From: Actinobaculum sp. 313
GTDB lineage: Bacteria; Actinomycetota; Actinomycetes; Actinomycetales; Actinomycetaceae
Length of the DNA: 64,000 nucleotides
Reading direction: 5' to 3'
Assembly: GCF_003073475.1 (NCBI RefSeq)
Contig: NZ_CP029033.1
Span: forward strand, 2,170,001 to 2,234,000
Shown: one piece after another, positions 27,484 to 37,055 of the stretch
Position numbering within the stretch: position 1 is the first letter of the stretch
Layout of the letters: the number at the start of each line of letters is the position of its first letter
Translations under genes and position numbers: made by a program
Notes under the pieces: generated by a model
What the model was told of the DNA's origin: nothing
What the model saw: only the letters and a program-made list of their open reading frames with translations
The model's database searches: none

Positions 27484-28743
27484 TCATGCTTTTGGTACTG
27501 CCTTTGCAAAAGTTGCGATCAGCCGGTCCATCCAGTCCCCTCCCTGCCGGTCATAACAATCCGAGAGGAGTTTCATTACCAGGCGCATCAGCGTCGGCCG
27601 CGGTAGACCGTAGGTCACACATAGATGCATGATCTGCGGACGCTCGATCAGGGCAGCAAAAACGCGCCCGAGCGAGTAATAGCCTCCCAACTCGGCGGAG
27701 AGCTGGGCGGGGTACTGCTCCAACGCGCGTTCTTGCGCAATGACGGTTGGGCGCGAGTGGGCCTGCACAATCGCATCGGCGGCGAGCCGTCCCGACTGTA
27801 GTGCATAGGCGATGCCTTCCCCGTTGAAAGGCGACACCATGCCACCGGCGTCGCCGACAAGAAGGAGGCCATCGCGGTAATGGGGCTTGCGGTTGAACGC
27901 CATGGGCAATGCCGCACCGCGTAGCGGAGCCATTCGATTATCCGCAGCGAGTTCCCACTCTTCGGGGACGTTGCGCATCCACACCTCAAACATCTTTCGG
28001 TAGTCGAGGCCGGTGGGCTTCGCATTCGATGAGAGTGACCCCAGCCCGACATTGACCACACCATCCCCCAGCGCGAATATCCAGCCGTACCCGGGCATCA
28101 GTGCAGACTCGTGCGGGCGGCCCTCCCACAGTTCCAGATGGGATTCCATCATGGTGTCCACACTGCGGGGAGAACGGAAGTACGCCCGATGTGCCACTCC
28201 CATGGGGCGTTTCACATCCTTGTGGCGGCCCATCGCCGTCGCGAGGCGGGCTGAGACACCGCCCGCGTCCACCACCCAGCGAGCGCGAAAGTGATGCAGT
28301 TCGCGGCTTGCGCCGTGCCGCGCGACGACTCCGGTGATTCTCCCGGTACGCTCGTGCACAAGCGGAGCGGTGACGGTCATATTCTCATGGAGTAGTGCGC
28401 CACTGTGCACCGCATGCCGAATCAATGCGTGGTCAAGATCCCGCCGAGAACGTGCCAGGCCGTAGGAGGGGAGCGAGGCAACCTCGGGCCACGGAACCTC
28501 GATACAGTGGCCGCCACCATAGGTGCGTAAACCGTGGTTGCGTGCCCACCCGCGTGTATCGACTCCCATTCGCACCAGTTCTCCGACCGTGCGGGGAGTC
28601 AACCCGTCACCGCAGACCTTGTCACGAGGGAAGGTGGCCTTCTCAAGAACGACGACGTCGAGGCCCGCCGTGGCCAGGTAATGCGCCGTGGCGGATCCGG
28701 CCGGACCGGCGCCGACAATGAGGACATCGCACCGCTCTTCCAT
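27484..28743 (-). CDS. Geranylgeranyl-reductase-family FAD oxidoreductase (menaquinone tail reductase MenJ candidate)
   Basis: The 419-residue flavoprotein has an N-terminal Rossmann FAD site (CDVLIVGAGPAGSATAHYLA, glycines at 11-16), FPRDKVCGDGLTPR, a family marker, and the second FAD motif LLVGDAGGMVSPFNGEGIAY. It matches geranylgeranyl reductases that saturate isoprenoid chains. In mycobacteria the homologue MenJ (Rv0561c) reduces one double bond of the menaquinone tail and lies near the menG and polyprenyl synthase genes; here it sits between menG and nuoA. That makes the menaquinone tail the likely substrate, though a lipid precursor cannot be excluded. Confidence 0.85.
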   Translation of the reverse strand: MEERCDVLIVGAGPAGSATAHYLATAGLDVVVLEKATFPRDKVCGDGLTPRTVGELVRMGVDTRGWARNHGLRTYGGGHCIEVPWPEVASLPSYGLARSRRDLDHALIRHAVHSGALLHENMTVTAPLVHERTGRITGVVARHGASRELHHFRARWVVDAGGVSARLATAMGRHKDVKRPMGVAHRAYFRSPRSVDTMMESHLELWEGRPHESALMPGYGWIFALGDGVVNVGLGSLSSNAKPTGLDYRKMFEVWMRNVPEEWELAADNRMAPLRGAALPMAFNRKPHYRDGLLLVGDAGGMVSPFNGEGIAYALQSGRLAADAIVQAHSRPTVIAQERALEQYPAQLSAELGGYYSLGRVFAALIERPQIMHLCVTYGLPRPTLMRLVMKLLSDCYDRQGGDWMDRLIATFAKAVPKA

Positions 28744-29089
28744 GTGCCCCCATCCAATGTCGCGTCATGCCTGAGCGGCGACCCAGGCACCCAGAAGTTT
28801 ACGCCGCGCCTCACACCGACTTAAAGCCGGGTTCACCGCTTTTTCGTAAGGATTTGCTTGCTTAATTGGCCTATGTGCGCGGGCATCGTCCACGGCCGTC
28901 GCCCCATCACATCCGCGCAGTGCCCACCACTGCCACGTGCGCCGTCGCTGGCATATGGATGCCACCACATGCACGCCCGATTTTACGGTGCCACAACACG
29001 CGCACGCCGATACCACCCTTGCCCGGTGGTAATGTACGGTCTTGCCGCACCGCGCCCGGGCACCGTGCCGTGCGCCGACGTCTGTCCGC
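28744..29089. other. Spacer between menG and the reductase gene
   Basis: These 346 bases show no coding character. They should contain the promoter and leader of the reductase gene. I see no strong hairpin. Confidence 0.45.
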
Positions 29090-29785
29090 TTAGTTCCGTG
29101 TTGCACGGTGCAGTGCAACAATACCGCCAGACAAATTGCGATACTGCACGGATCGGCCACCGGCGCGCTGGATCCTCGCCGCAAGCTGCTCCTGATCGGG
29201 CCAGGCCAGAATGGACTCCGCCAAATATTCGTATGCCGCAGCATCGGAGGAGAACAAAGCAGATATCGTCGGCATCGCCGTGGAGAGGTAGAAGTTGTAA
29301 AGCAATCGGAAGGGAGCCCAGGTGGGCCGAGAAAACTCCGCAATGACAATTCGCCCGCCGGGGCGCGTCACACGCAGCATTTCCCGCAGGGCGGCATCCG
29401 GGTCCTTCACATTCCGCAAGCCAAAGGAGATGGTGGCGGCATCAAAGGATGCCGTCTCGAAAGGTAGCGCCATGGCGTCCGCTTCCACAAAGCTGAGCTC
29501 CGGATGACGTCGCTTCCCCTCCTCCAGCATCCCGGCAGAAAAATCGCAGGCAACCACGTCGGCTCCCCGCGCGGCATACGCTGCGGCCGAGGTACCGGTT
29601 CCGGCCGCAATATCCACGATCCGCATTCCCGCGCGCGCATCCAAGGCGCAGACCACGGCCTCCCGCCAGACGTACACCTGACCGAGTGATGCCAACGTGT
29701 TCGTCAGGTCGTAACGCGAGGCGACGTCGTCGAACATGCCCGCAACGTCGGCGGGCGTTTTTTCCAAAGTGGCACGGCGCTCCAT
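29090..29785 (-). CDS. menG: Demethylmenaquinone methyltransferase
   Basis: This SAM-dependent class I methyltransferase (231 residues) performs the last methylation of menaquinone. Family motifs seen: [19 protein letters not shown] near the N-terminus, the SAM site [20 protein letters not shown] (about 57-76), [20 protein letters not shown] and [20 protein letters not shown]. It also matches UbiE, but no ubiquinone genes occur here. It is the first of the minus-strand respiratory genes and diverges from the membrane protein gene at 29938. Confidence 0.93.
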   Translation of the reverse strand: MERRATLEKTPADVAGMFDDVASRYDLTNTLASLGQVYVWREAVVCALDARAGMRIVDIAAGTGTSAAAYAARGADVVACDFSAGMLEEGKRRHPELSFVEADAMALPFETASFDAATISFGLRNVKDPDAALREMLRVTRPGGRIVIAEFSRPTWAPFRLLYNFYLSTAMPTISALFSSDAAAYEYLAESILAWPDQEQLAARIQRAGGRSVQYRNLSGGIVALHRATRN

Positions 29786-30102
29786 GGAGAGTATTCAACC
29801 ACGTTGAGGCCGACTTCGATATTGCCGCATCCAAGCCAAGCGGGCAGCGAAAGGTTGTTTTCGCCTTGAATACCCGTACATTCGCATGATTCCCTTATCG
29901 TATGTAACAGGATGATCACCAAGACACAAGGATCACGATGAGCACACCCGCCTCTTCACAACCCGACGGCACTCACCGATGCTACTCAGGAGTGCCGGTG
30001 ACCTCCCGGGGCGAGCGCGCCAATCCGTTGGATGAGCATGCAGCCGCTGCAGGAGAGCCAGCCAGTGCCAAAGAGCGGGCCGCTGCGGGAGAACTGTCCG
30101 CA

Positions 30103-30138
30103 GATAAAGGGCAGACCACTGATAAAGGGCAGACCACT
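30103..30138 (+). repeat. Two perfect 18-bp tandem copies inside the membrane protein gene
   Basis: GATAAAGGGCAGACCACT occurs twice in direct succession and encodes DKGQTT twice in the hydrophilic N-terminus. The multiple-of-three period keeps the frame. Confidence 0.9.
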
Positions 30139-32017
30139 GCCCGCAAGACATCCGAACGTGTCGCGAGGGCGCGCTACGCCGCCCCCGTGCCAGGCAGCAC
30201 ATGGTTGACAACAATACTGGCGCCGATTGCCGCTGTGGCGATCACCTGGTGCCTTGCCTTCCTGTGCATGTTGGTCCTCCCCACCCTGCCCTCTACTATC
30301 CGCCACGAACTCGTGGACTTCGGTTTGTCCTGGAAAGGTGGGAGTCTCGCCCACTACTCCACGCTCGCCCTTCGCTACACGGCGATGGCGCTCAGCGGCT
30401 GGTTGACAATCAGGTCCGGAGACGACACCAGCACATCCTGGACGCCAACGCTGACACTCACCATTGTTATGACAGTGGTGATTTATGCCGCGCATCGCCG
30501 CGAATTCCGACGCAATCCCACAGGTGCCTCGAATATCGCCCTGCCCGCGTAGTATCTGGACTGGTCCTCGCCTCACTCGCGGGTCTGCTCATCCGCTTCA
30601 GCACCGCTCACTCAAGCACGCTTTCCGAAGGGAAACCGGTCACCGTAACGATCACTCCCTCGTCGGCGGGTATCATCTTCGGCTTCCTCCTGGGCTTTCT
30701 CGCCGTCGCGCTCGCCTGGTCCTTCGCCGAACGTCCGCGTGCCGCCGACCGTTTCCAGAGGATACAGCGCCCTGTCTCAACGCACTCCCTCACCTTGCAG
30801 GCCCTATCGCAGGCCACGCGCGTGAGCCTCGCGTTCTTCATCGTGACACCATTGGTGGCAGGCCTTGGAGCTGCCCTCTTGGATCTTGTTAATCAGATTT
30901 TCTTCGGCCCTGCGCTACCTGCCACAGCACTGATCTTCCGGATACCAACACTCTACGCCACGGGTGTGTTCTCCATGCTCGGCGCTTTCGGAGGGCTGCG
31001 CTATCACGGTCCGGTGACGGAAGATGTGCGGTCATACCGCAGTTTTCGACCCGTTTACGAAACACAGCAAATCTTTGCGGACCAGTCGCCCCTGTACTAC
31101 GGACTCGCTTTCCTCGTCATCGCTGTCCTGGTGTATTTCGCTAGACTGTGGGGCGGACCCGCGACCCTCGCACCGAATCGGGCTTGGGGAACCGGTTGTG
31201 CGCGCCGGTTCTTTTCACACTTATCGGGGTGGTACTCATTAGGATCACCGCGCAAAGCCTCTCCTCTGACCGTCCCGTCGGACCGTATGCCGCCGGCGGT
31301 GCGCACTACTACCGCAATGGTCTGACCTGGACCGACCTGGTCTGGTTCTTTGCCTTCGGCGTCGTTTTCGAGTTGCTTGCAGCATTTTTCTCCTGGCGTC
31401 AGGCGCGAACCACCACCCACCACGAACAGGCGTCCGTCCGGCAGCGCGCAGATGTGCTGTGGCTCGTGACCTTCCTGGCACCCCTTGTGGCCGTTGCCGC
31501 AGCGGGAGGTCTGGCACTGCTGTGTGCCACCTCCTTGCCACATGCACCCGCCGAAGTGCAAGAAACCGGCAGTCGACTCGGCTTGTGGTGGTACAGCAAT
31601 CCCGATGCCGATACTCTCGCCTTGGCCTTCCGCACGACGGCGCTGGCACTGTGCGCTGCCTTTACCACCACCACCTACATTGACAATGTTGACTATCACA
31701 GTTATGAAGTAGCAACCGGAACATGGCTGCCCGCCCTGACGCTCACTGTTGTGGTGGCATTGGTTATTTTTGCCGCCCATCGCCTCGAAATCCGCGACCC
31801 GCGGCATTCGACCGCGGTTCGGGCACCCGCCCTCTACTCCGGCATCACACTGGCAGTACTTACCCAGGTCCTTCGCTTGCAGACGAACAAAACGTTCAGC
31901 ATAGATGAGCGCGTCTATCGCTTCGACACAGATGTATCCTTCCCTCTCTCCGGCCTGCTCCTCGCGTTCGTGGTGGGATTCATCCCCGTTCTCCTGGCGC
32001 GCGCCACAGATACCGCA

Positions 32018-32089
32018 CGTGCAACCGGTACCACACGTACAACCCGTGCCACACGAGCAACCGGTACCACACATACAACCGTCAGCACA
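32018..32089 (+). repeat. Four imperfect 18-bp tandem units inside the membrane protein gene
   Basis: Units beginning CGTGCAACCGGTACCACA, CGTACAACCCGTGCCACA, CGAGCAACCGGTACCACA and CATACAACCGTCAGCACA encode the six-residue words RATGTT, RTTRAT, RATGTT and HTTVST. They fall in a cytoplasmic or periplasmic loop of repeat B that the other two domain copies lack. Confidence 0.85.
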
Positions 32090-32926
32090 CCGGGCAGGAA
32101 CCTGAAAAAGTTGCTTACCGCACTACGGGCACCGAAGGTCGCGCAGGCCCTGCGAATCGGTCTCGCCTTCCTCATCGCCACACCGCTGGCAACGGGGTTG
32201 GCAAGCGTACTCATCGAGACACTGCCCTTGAGCACACCATCTGCGGCCTTCGGTGCAACATTGCCTTATGTGTACAACATGGGGGTGTTCACCATGCTCG
32301 GCTCATTGGGCGGATATGCACGATCCGGTCCGGTAACACCGCCCGCGGGCGATACCACGCACCTGATTCTCAGCACCTTCTCACCCATGAACTATTGTCT
32401 GAGCCTCGTCGTTCTTGCCTTCGTCGTGGGTTTCGCGGTGGTGTGGGCACGCACAGGCCAACCACTCCTGCACGCAAGACGCGACAGGTTGATCCTGCCT
32501 GCAGTGATCACCGTGCTCGGCGTGTGCCTGATCCTGACGGACGCCGTCAAGCTGATCTCCACCGCACCCGTCGGGCCTTACGCCACCTCCGGCGCTTTGT
32601 CGTACACGCTGACACTGTCTTGGCTGAGCGTTTTGTGGTTCGTTGCCCTCGGTGCGGCGATTGAATGCCTGGCGCGAGTATTCACACGCTCCGCCCGATT
32701 CGAACGCTGGGCGGCAAAGCCACCACGCCGGGAGCGCCGTCGGCGGCGTCTTGAGCAGGAACGGCAGGGCCAAGCCGTCCCCGATTTCTCTCTCCTGCCC
32801 GATGTGCCCACTGGACATCCTGACACCGATCCACATGCGGCGCCCTCTTCCGCTCCGGCCCTGTGATACCGCGCAGCGGTTCCGGTAGACTGATACCCGC
32901 AAATCAATCATGATTCGAGGATTCAA

Positions 32927-34693
32927 ATGACAAGTCCCACCCCGTTGCCACAACCACCATATGGCCGTCCGGTCGCTCCTCCGCCCGGTCCCGGCTACCC
33001 GGTCGGGCCGCGCACCCTGGCGCGTATGCGGTCGATCAGCTGGTTGACTACAGCCCTGGCGCCGCTAGCTGCGGTTTTCGTCGCCTGGTTCGTAGCATTC
33101 CTCAGCGCGCTTACCTTGCCCGGAATACTCGATTCACTTGCTGCGGAGCTAGCGGGAGATTACGGCCCCGGCTCTTCCTTCTCCCGCAGCTGGCTCACCT
33201 CCGAATACCAGGCGGACTACGTGCGCCTGGCCTTGTACTCCACCGCATTCGCACTGTGCGGTGCCTATAAGTCGGTTGTTGAAGCAGCCTATCTGGGCGA
33301 GTCCGTGAGCGTCTCGACCACCGTGTGGTTCCCGGCGCTTACCCTCACTGTCTTCATTGGGTTGATGATATATGCAGCGCATCGCTTTGAATCCCGCCGA
33401 CTACCGCGCAATGCCCTGACCATCTGGGTGCCAGCTGCGATCTCGGGTGCGGTTCTCTCTCTTACCACCTTGGTTCTGCGACCGCTGGCTAGCCAGACAT
33501 ATGACCTGGGCGAAGACCTATTGAACTCGGCGCTTGGCTCATATGGCGACACCAGCGACCTTGGTGTAACTGCAAATATTACGCCGTCTCTACTGGGTCT
33601 ACTGCTCGGATTCCTACTCGGAGCACTGCCGGTAGCCCTCGCCCGCTCCTTTGGAGAGCGGCCGACCAGCGGCAGCCGTTTCGCATTCCAGACTCGGCGG
33701 CAAGGCCGAACCACGCTGCATGCGCTGCGTATCTGCCTCGCCTTCCTGCTCTTCACGCCTCTTGCCACCGGCGTATTGAATACCTTCCTGCTGGTCAACG
33801 ACACTCCGCTTCCGGTCACCGCCGTGATTTTTGCGGTCCCCTTCCTGTACAACATCGGTGTTTACACCATGCTCGGTTCATTCGGAGGACTGGCCCACAT
33901 GAGTGGCAGGACGAACTTCCCAGGAACCTTCTCGACGGGTAGCGGTTCGTCGATCGAGGAGACGCACGCCGTCTTCGAAAGCCTTCCCTCCATGCACTAC
34001 ACGGCGATTATCGTAGTCGTGGCTGGGCTTATCGCATCGGCCATCGTATGGGGACGCACCCGGGATCCCTTCACCCAACGCACGCCGTGGGGTTGGCTCG
34101 CGATCCCAACCTTATCGACGGTGCTCGGAATAGTCCTGATCATCGTTGATGCCTTGCGCCTGTCGGGCAACATTCCCGATCTTGGCTATGGCAGCGGGGC
34201 TGGCCAGTATGGAGTTACCCTCTCGCTGTCCTGGCTGAGCATACTCTGGTTCTTCGGCTTCGGATTACTACTCGAGCTGGCCTCCCGCGCGTTCTCCACG
34301 CTCGGTTCGTCAACTCCACCCGCTACTTACCCCGCCGCAGCGCCGCAGGCAGGCGGACCGCAACCGGGTACGCCTTACGGCATGATGCCACCGACCAACC
34401 AGGGCGTTCACCCCGGAGGACCAGCCATCGGCACGGGAGTGGTGAATGCCGCGTCACCCACCTCGCCGACCCCACCGACGATGGCCACGCCGGGCCAAAA
34501 CGGTGCGCCCGCATCGGCTGCGCCACAGAGCTTCGCACCTCCCGCGCCGCCAGCACCTCCCGCCTCTCCTGCGGCACCTGAACACGCCGAACCGGGCAAT
34601 CAGGCGCCCGATACCGTCCAGCCGCACCGGCCGACAGCGGCACCGGACGCAGCGGAAGCCGCCTCTGATGACGGAACACCTCCGGAGGAATGA
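32927..34693 (+). CDS. Multi-spanning membrane protein, single-length paralogue of the upstream gene
   Basis: This 588-residue protein is not a family I can name. A proline-rich N-terminus (about 30 residues, QPPYGRPVAPPPGPGYPV) precedes about ten helices (starting SISWLTTALAPLAAVFVAWF), including IYAAHRFESRRLPRN, LRICLAFLLFTPLATGV, YNIGVYTMLGSFGG and LSLSWLSILWFFGFGLLLE. The C-terminal 130 residues are Pro/Ala-rich (repeated APPAPPAP-like words) and probably disordered. It follows its broken double-length relative by 60 bases, with GAGGAT upstream of the ATG. No transporter or enzyme motif is evident. A membrane scaffold or sensor role would be speculation. Confidence 0.8.
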   Translation: MTSPTPLPQPPYGRPVAPPPGPGYPVGPRTLARMRSISWLTTALAPLAAVFVAWFVAFLSALTLPGILDSLAAELAGDYGPGSSFSRSWLTSEYQADYVRLALYSTAFALCGAYKSVVEAAYLGESVSVSTTVWFPALTLTVFIGLMIYAAHRFESRRLPRNALTIWVPAAISGAVLSLTTLVLRPLASQTYDLGEDLLNSALGSYGDTSDLGVTANITPSLLGLLLGFLLGALPVALARSFGERPTSGSRFAFQTRRQGRTTLHALRICLAFLLFTPLATGVLNTFLLVNDTPLPVTAVIFAVPFLYNIGVYTMLGSFGGLAHMSGRTNFPGTFSTGSGSSIEETHAVFESLPSMHYTAIIVVVAGLIASAIVWGRTRDPFTQRTPWGWLAIPTLSTVLGIVLIIVDALRLSGNIPDLGYGSGAGQYGVTLSLSWLSILWFFGFGLLLELASRAFSTLGSSTPPATYPAAAPQAGGPQPGTPYGMMPPTNQGVHPGGPAIGTGVVNAASPTSPTPPTMATPGQNGAPASAAPQSFAPPAPPAPPASPAAPEHAEPGNQAPDTVQPHRPTAAPDAAEAASDDGTPPEE

Positions 34694-34697
34694 TCCC

Positions 34698-34734
34698 TAT
34701 CGGGCCTGATAACAGTTGATTATCAGGCCCGATA
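34698..34734 (+). terminator. Perfect 15-bp hairpin ending the membrane protein gene
   Basis: TATCGGGCCTGATAA and TTATCAGGCCCGATA pair without mismatch around a 7-base loop (CAGTTGA), starting 4 bases past the stop codon. No T-run follows. It ends 15 bases before the menB ATG, so it could also influence menB expression. Confidence 0.7.
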
Positions 34735-34749
34735 GTTACACTGGGTGTT

Positions 34750-35709
34750 ATGAGCGACCTACCCGCCGTACCACATGTGGTCTCCGAGCTATTCGACGCC
34801 GAACGCTGGCGTGAAATTGACGGTTTCCCAACCGGCGACATCACCTATCACCGCGGTGTCAAGCGGGTGCATGACGCCGACTCCGGTACTACAACCTGCC
34901 ACGACTTGCCCGTCGTGCGGATTGCCTTCAACCGGCCGGAAGTGCGCAATGCCTTTCGGCCCGAAACTGTCGACGAGTTATACCGCGCCCTCGATCATGC
35001 GCGCCTGACCGGCGACGTTGGCGCGGTTATTCTGACCGGAAATGGCCCCTCACCCAAGGACGGCGGGTGGGCATTCTGCTCCGGCGGAGATCAGCGCGTG
35101 CGGGCGAGGGACGGCTACCGCTACTCCCGGGACGGCTCACCCGACCCTGCACGCGCCGGGCGGCTACATATCCTGGAAGTGCAACGGCTGATCCGCTCCA
35201 TGCCGAAGGTCGTCATCGCCGCTATTCCCGGGTGGGCAACCGGAGGCGGTCATTCCCTCGGAGTCGTCTGCGACTTAGCGCTTGCCTCGGCACAGCATGC
35301 GCGTTTCAAACAAGTGGATGCCGACGTCGGTTCCTTCGATGCCGGCTACGGCTCGCAGCTACTGGCACGGCAAGTCGGTGATAGGCGTGCCCGTGAGATC
35401 TTTTTGCTCGCCCGTGAATACAACGCCGCACAAGCCGAGAGCTGGGGCGCAATCAACGAAGCAGTGCCGCACGAGCAACTGGAGACTCGCGCGCTGGAGT
35501 ACGCTGCAACCGTCACTTCCAAGTCACCGCAGGCCATCCGCATGCTCAAATTCGCTTTCAACGCCGCCGACGACGGCATTGCCGGCATGCAACTGTTTGC
35601 CGGCGAGGCGACCCGGCTGGCCTATATGACAGATGAGGCGCGAGAAGGCCGTGACGCCTTCCTTGAACATCGCTCCCCCGATTGGTCCAACTTCCCCTAC
35701 TACGCATAG
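34750..35709 (+). CDS. menB: 1,4-dihydroxy-2-naphthoyl-CoA synthase
   Basis: This crotonase-fold enzyme (319 residues) closes the second ring of the naphthoquinone from o-succinylbenzoyl-CoA. The oxyanion-hole and CoA segments are clear: GGWAFCSGGDQRVR, PGWATGGGHSLGVVCDLALA, and the MenB-specific VDADVGSFDAGYGSQLLARQ followed by REIFLLAREYNAAQAESWG. The N-terminal extension of about 45 residues is typical of actinobacterial MenB. The start lies just after a strong hairpin and has only a weak ribosome site (CTGGGTGTT). menE follows after two bases. Confidence 0.95.
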   Translation: MSDLPAVPHVVSELFDAERWREIDGFPTGDITYHRGVKRVHDADSGTTTCHDLPVVRIAFNRPEVRNAFRPETVDELYRALDHARLTGDVGAVILTGNGPSPKDGGWAFCSGGDQRVRARDGYRYSRDGSPDPARAGRLHILEVQRLIRSMPKVVIAAIPGWATGGGHSLGVVCDLALASAQHARFKQVDADVGSFDAGYGSQLLARQVGDRRAREIFLLAREYNAAQAESWGAINEAVPHEQLETRALEYAATVTSKSPQAIRMLKFAFNAADDGIAGMQLFAGEATRLAYMTDEAREGRDAFLEHRSPDWSNFPYYA

Positions 35710-35711
35710 CC

Positions 35712-36845
35712 ATGATTGTTCTCGCGGAATCCGAAGGCCCCTCGGGCCTGCACTCCTGTATCCGTGCCGTTGAAGCCAAACTCGCCGGTTTCGGCAAGGG
35801 CCCGATTTACGCGGCGACATCAAGGGATGACGCCGCGAGCGCCCCTGCACGGCTCGGCGGTTTCCCCTTCCCCGGCGACGCGATGGTGCTTCTTCGCACA
35901 TCGGGTAGTACCACCGGCACCGGTCGCTTGGTCGTGCTCACGGATGCGCAACTGCGTGCCTCTGCTACCGCAAGCTCCGCAGTGATCGGAGGTCCTGGCC
36001 GTTGGGTTACCTGCCTGCCGATCACCCACATCGCCGGATTCCAAACCGTCTACCGCAGCGTCCTGGCCGGTAAGGAACCCATTTACGCCGGTTCGGGGCG
36101 ACCTGCGGAACTTCGTGCCGCCGTCGCCCGCCTCGATGCGGATGAGCCTGCCTTTCTCTCCCTCGTCCCCACCCAACTCATTCGCCTGCTCAATATGGGC
36201 GAGGCCGCTCCTTTGCGGCGTTTCCATGCCGTCCTCGTAGGAGGTGCCGCCTGCCCTCCCGAGGCGCTGCGGAAGGCACGTTCCGCCGGCGTGCGCGTTG
36301 TCATCACGTACGGGATGACCGAAACCTGCGGAGGGTGCGTGTACGACGGCCAAGTGATCGGTGATACTCGGATTATGATCGACCTTGCAGGCCGGATCAC
36401 AATCGCCGGATCGGTGGTGGGAAGCGGTTACGCTGGGGAGGAGCCCTTCCACGGGCGCTTCGTCACCAACGACGCTGGGGAACTCGACGAGAATGGCCGC
36501 TTACGGATTCTGGGACGCCTGGACAATGCGATTACCACCGGGGCGTTCACGATTTCACCATCGCTCACTGAAGCCGAGCTGCAACACTTGGGCGCCGGGG
36601 AATGCGCCGTCGTCGGAGTTCCCGATCCGCAGTGGGGAGAAATCGTGATCGCCGTAACCACCAAGGCGCTCGTAGAGGACGAGACGAAATTGCACATACG
36701 GCAGAAGCTGAATCGCGAGCATGCTCCGCGGCGCATTTTCTCGCTGGAAACGCTGGGACTGGATGATTTCCCCCGCCTGAACTCGGGCAAAATTGACCGT
36801 CGCGCGCTATCCGGGTTGCTGGAAGAGAAAGGCATTGACTACTGA
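35712..36845 (+). CDS. menE: o-Succinylbenzoate--CoA ligase (AMP-binding)
   Basis: This adenylating enzyme (377 residues, short as usual for actinobacterial MenE) makes o-succinylbenzoyl-CoA for MenB. Motifs: the P-loop-like LLRTSGSTTGTGRLVVLT, VITYGMTETCGGCVYDG (A5), the hinge DENGRLRILGRLDNAITTGA and the C-terminal catalytic lysine segment FPRLNSGKIDRRAL. ATG 35712 is two bases after the menB stop; the longer in-frame start lies within menB. Translation is likely coupled. Confidence 0.9.
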   Translation: MIVLAESEGPSGLHSCIRAVEAKLAGFGKGPIYAATSRDDAASAPARLGGFPFPGDAMVLLRTSGSTTGTGRLVVLTDAQLRASATASSAVIGGPGRWVTCLPITHIAGFQTVYRSVLAGKEPIYAGSGRPAELRAAVARLDADEPAFLSLVPTQLIRLLNMGEAAPLRRFHAVLVGGAACPPEALRKARSAGVRVVITYGMTETCGGCVYDGQVIGDTRIMIDLAGRITIAGSVVGSGYAGEEPFHGRFVTNDAGELDENGRLRILGRLDNAITTGAFTISPSLTEAELQHLGAGECAVVGVPDPQWGEIVIAVTTKALVEDETKLHIRQKLNREHAPRRIFSLETLGLDDFPRLNSGKIDRRALSGLLEEKGIDY

Positions 36846-37055
36846 CCCACCGCCGCCCTTGCAGCGTGTGCATCACCGCGCGCCGTCGTCATATGACCAC
36901 AACATTGCGAGTAATCCCACTGGACTGTCAGATACCGACTGCCGTAACCTCCACAAATGTCAGAGCCCACTGCCGTAGCTTCCGCCAACGCGCCAGTAGG
37001 CGACGCGCTCGCCCGCGGCCTGCTGATGTGCCGACGCCGCGGCTAGGCTTAGCCT

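Larger units (their letters stand above)
29938..32866 (+). pseudogene. Double-length multi-spanning membrane protein (two fused repeats of one domain), two frameshifts
   Basis: I do not recognise a named family. Three ORFs (29938-30552, about 30550 to 31153, then 31148-32866) join into one 976-residue frame if one base is added near 30549 and one G in GGGG at 31150-31153. The product would contain the domain of the 588-residue neighbour (32927) twice. Repeat A runs about 30200-31400 and repeat B about 31440-32700, joined by a 20-residue linker without stop or start. Shared marks: IYAAHR or IFAAHR, a serine-to-leucine-rich AFFIVTPL / AFLIATPLATGL helix, YNMGVFTMLGSLGG, and LTLSWLSVLWF. About ten helices per repeat. 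The N-terminal 75 residues are hydrophilic. Start ATG 29938 has AAGGAT upstream. Confidence 0.7.
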
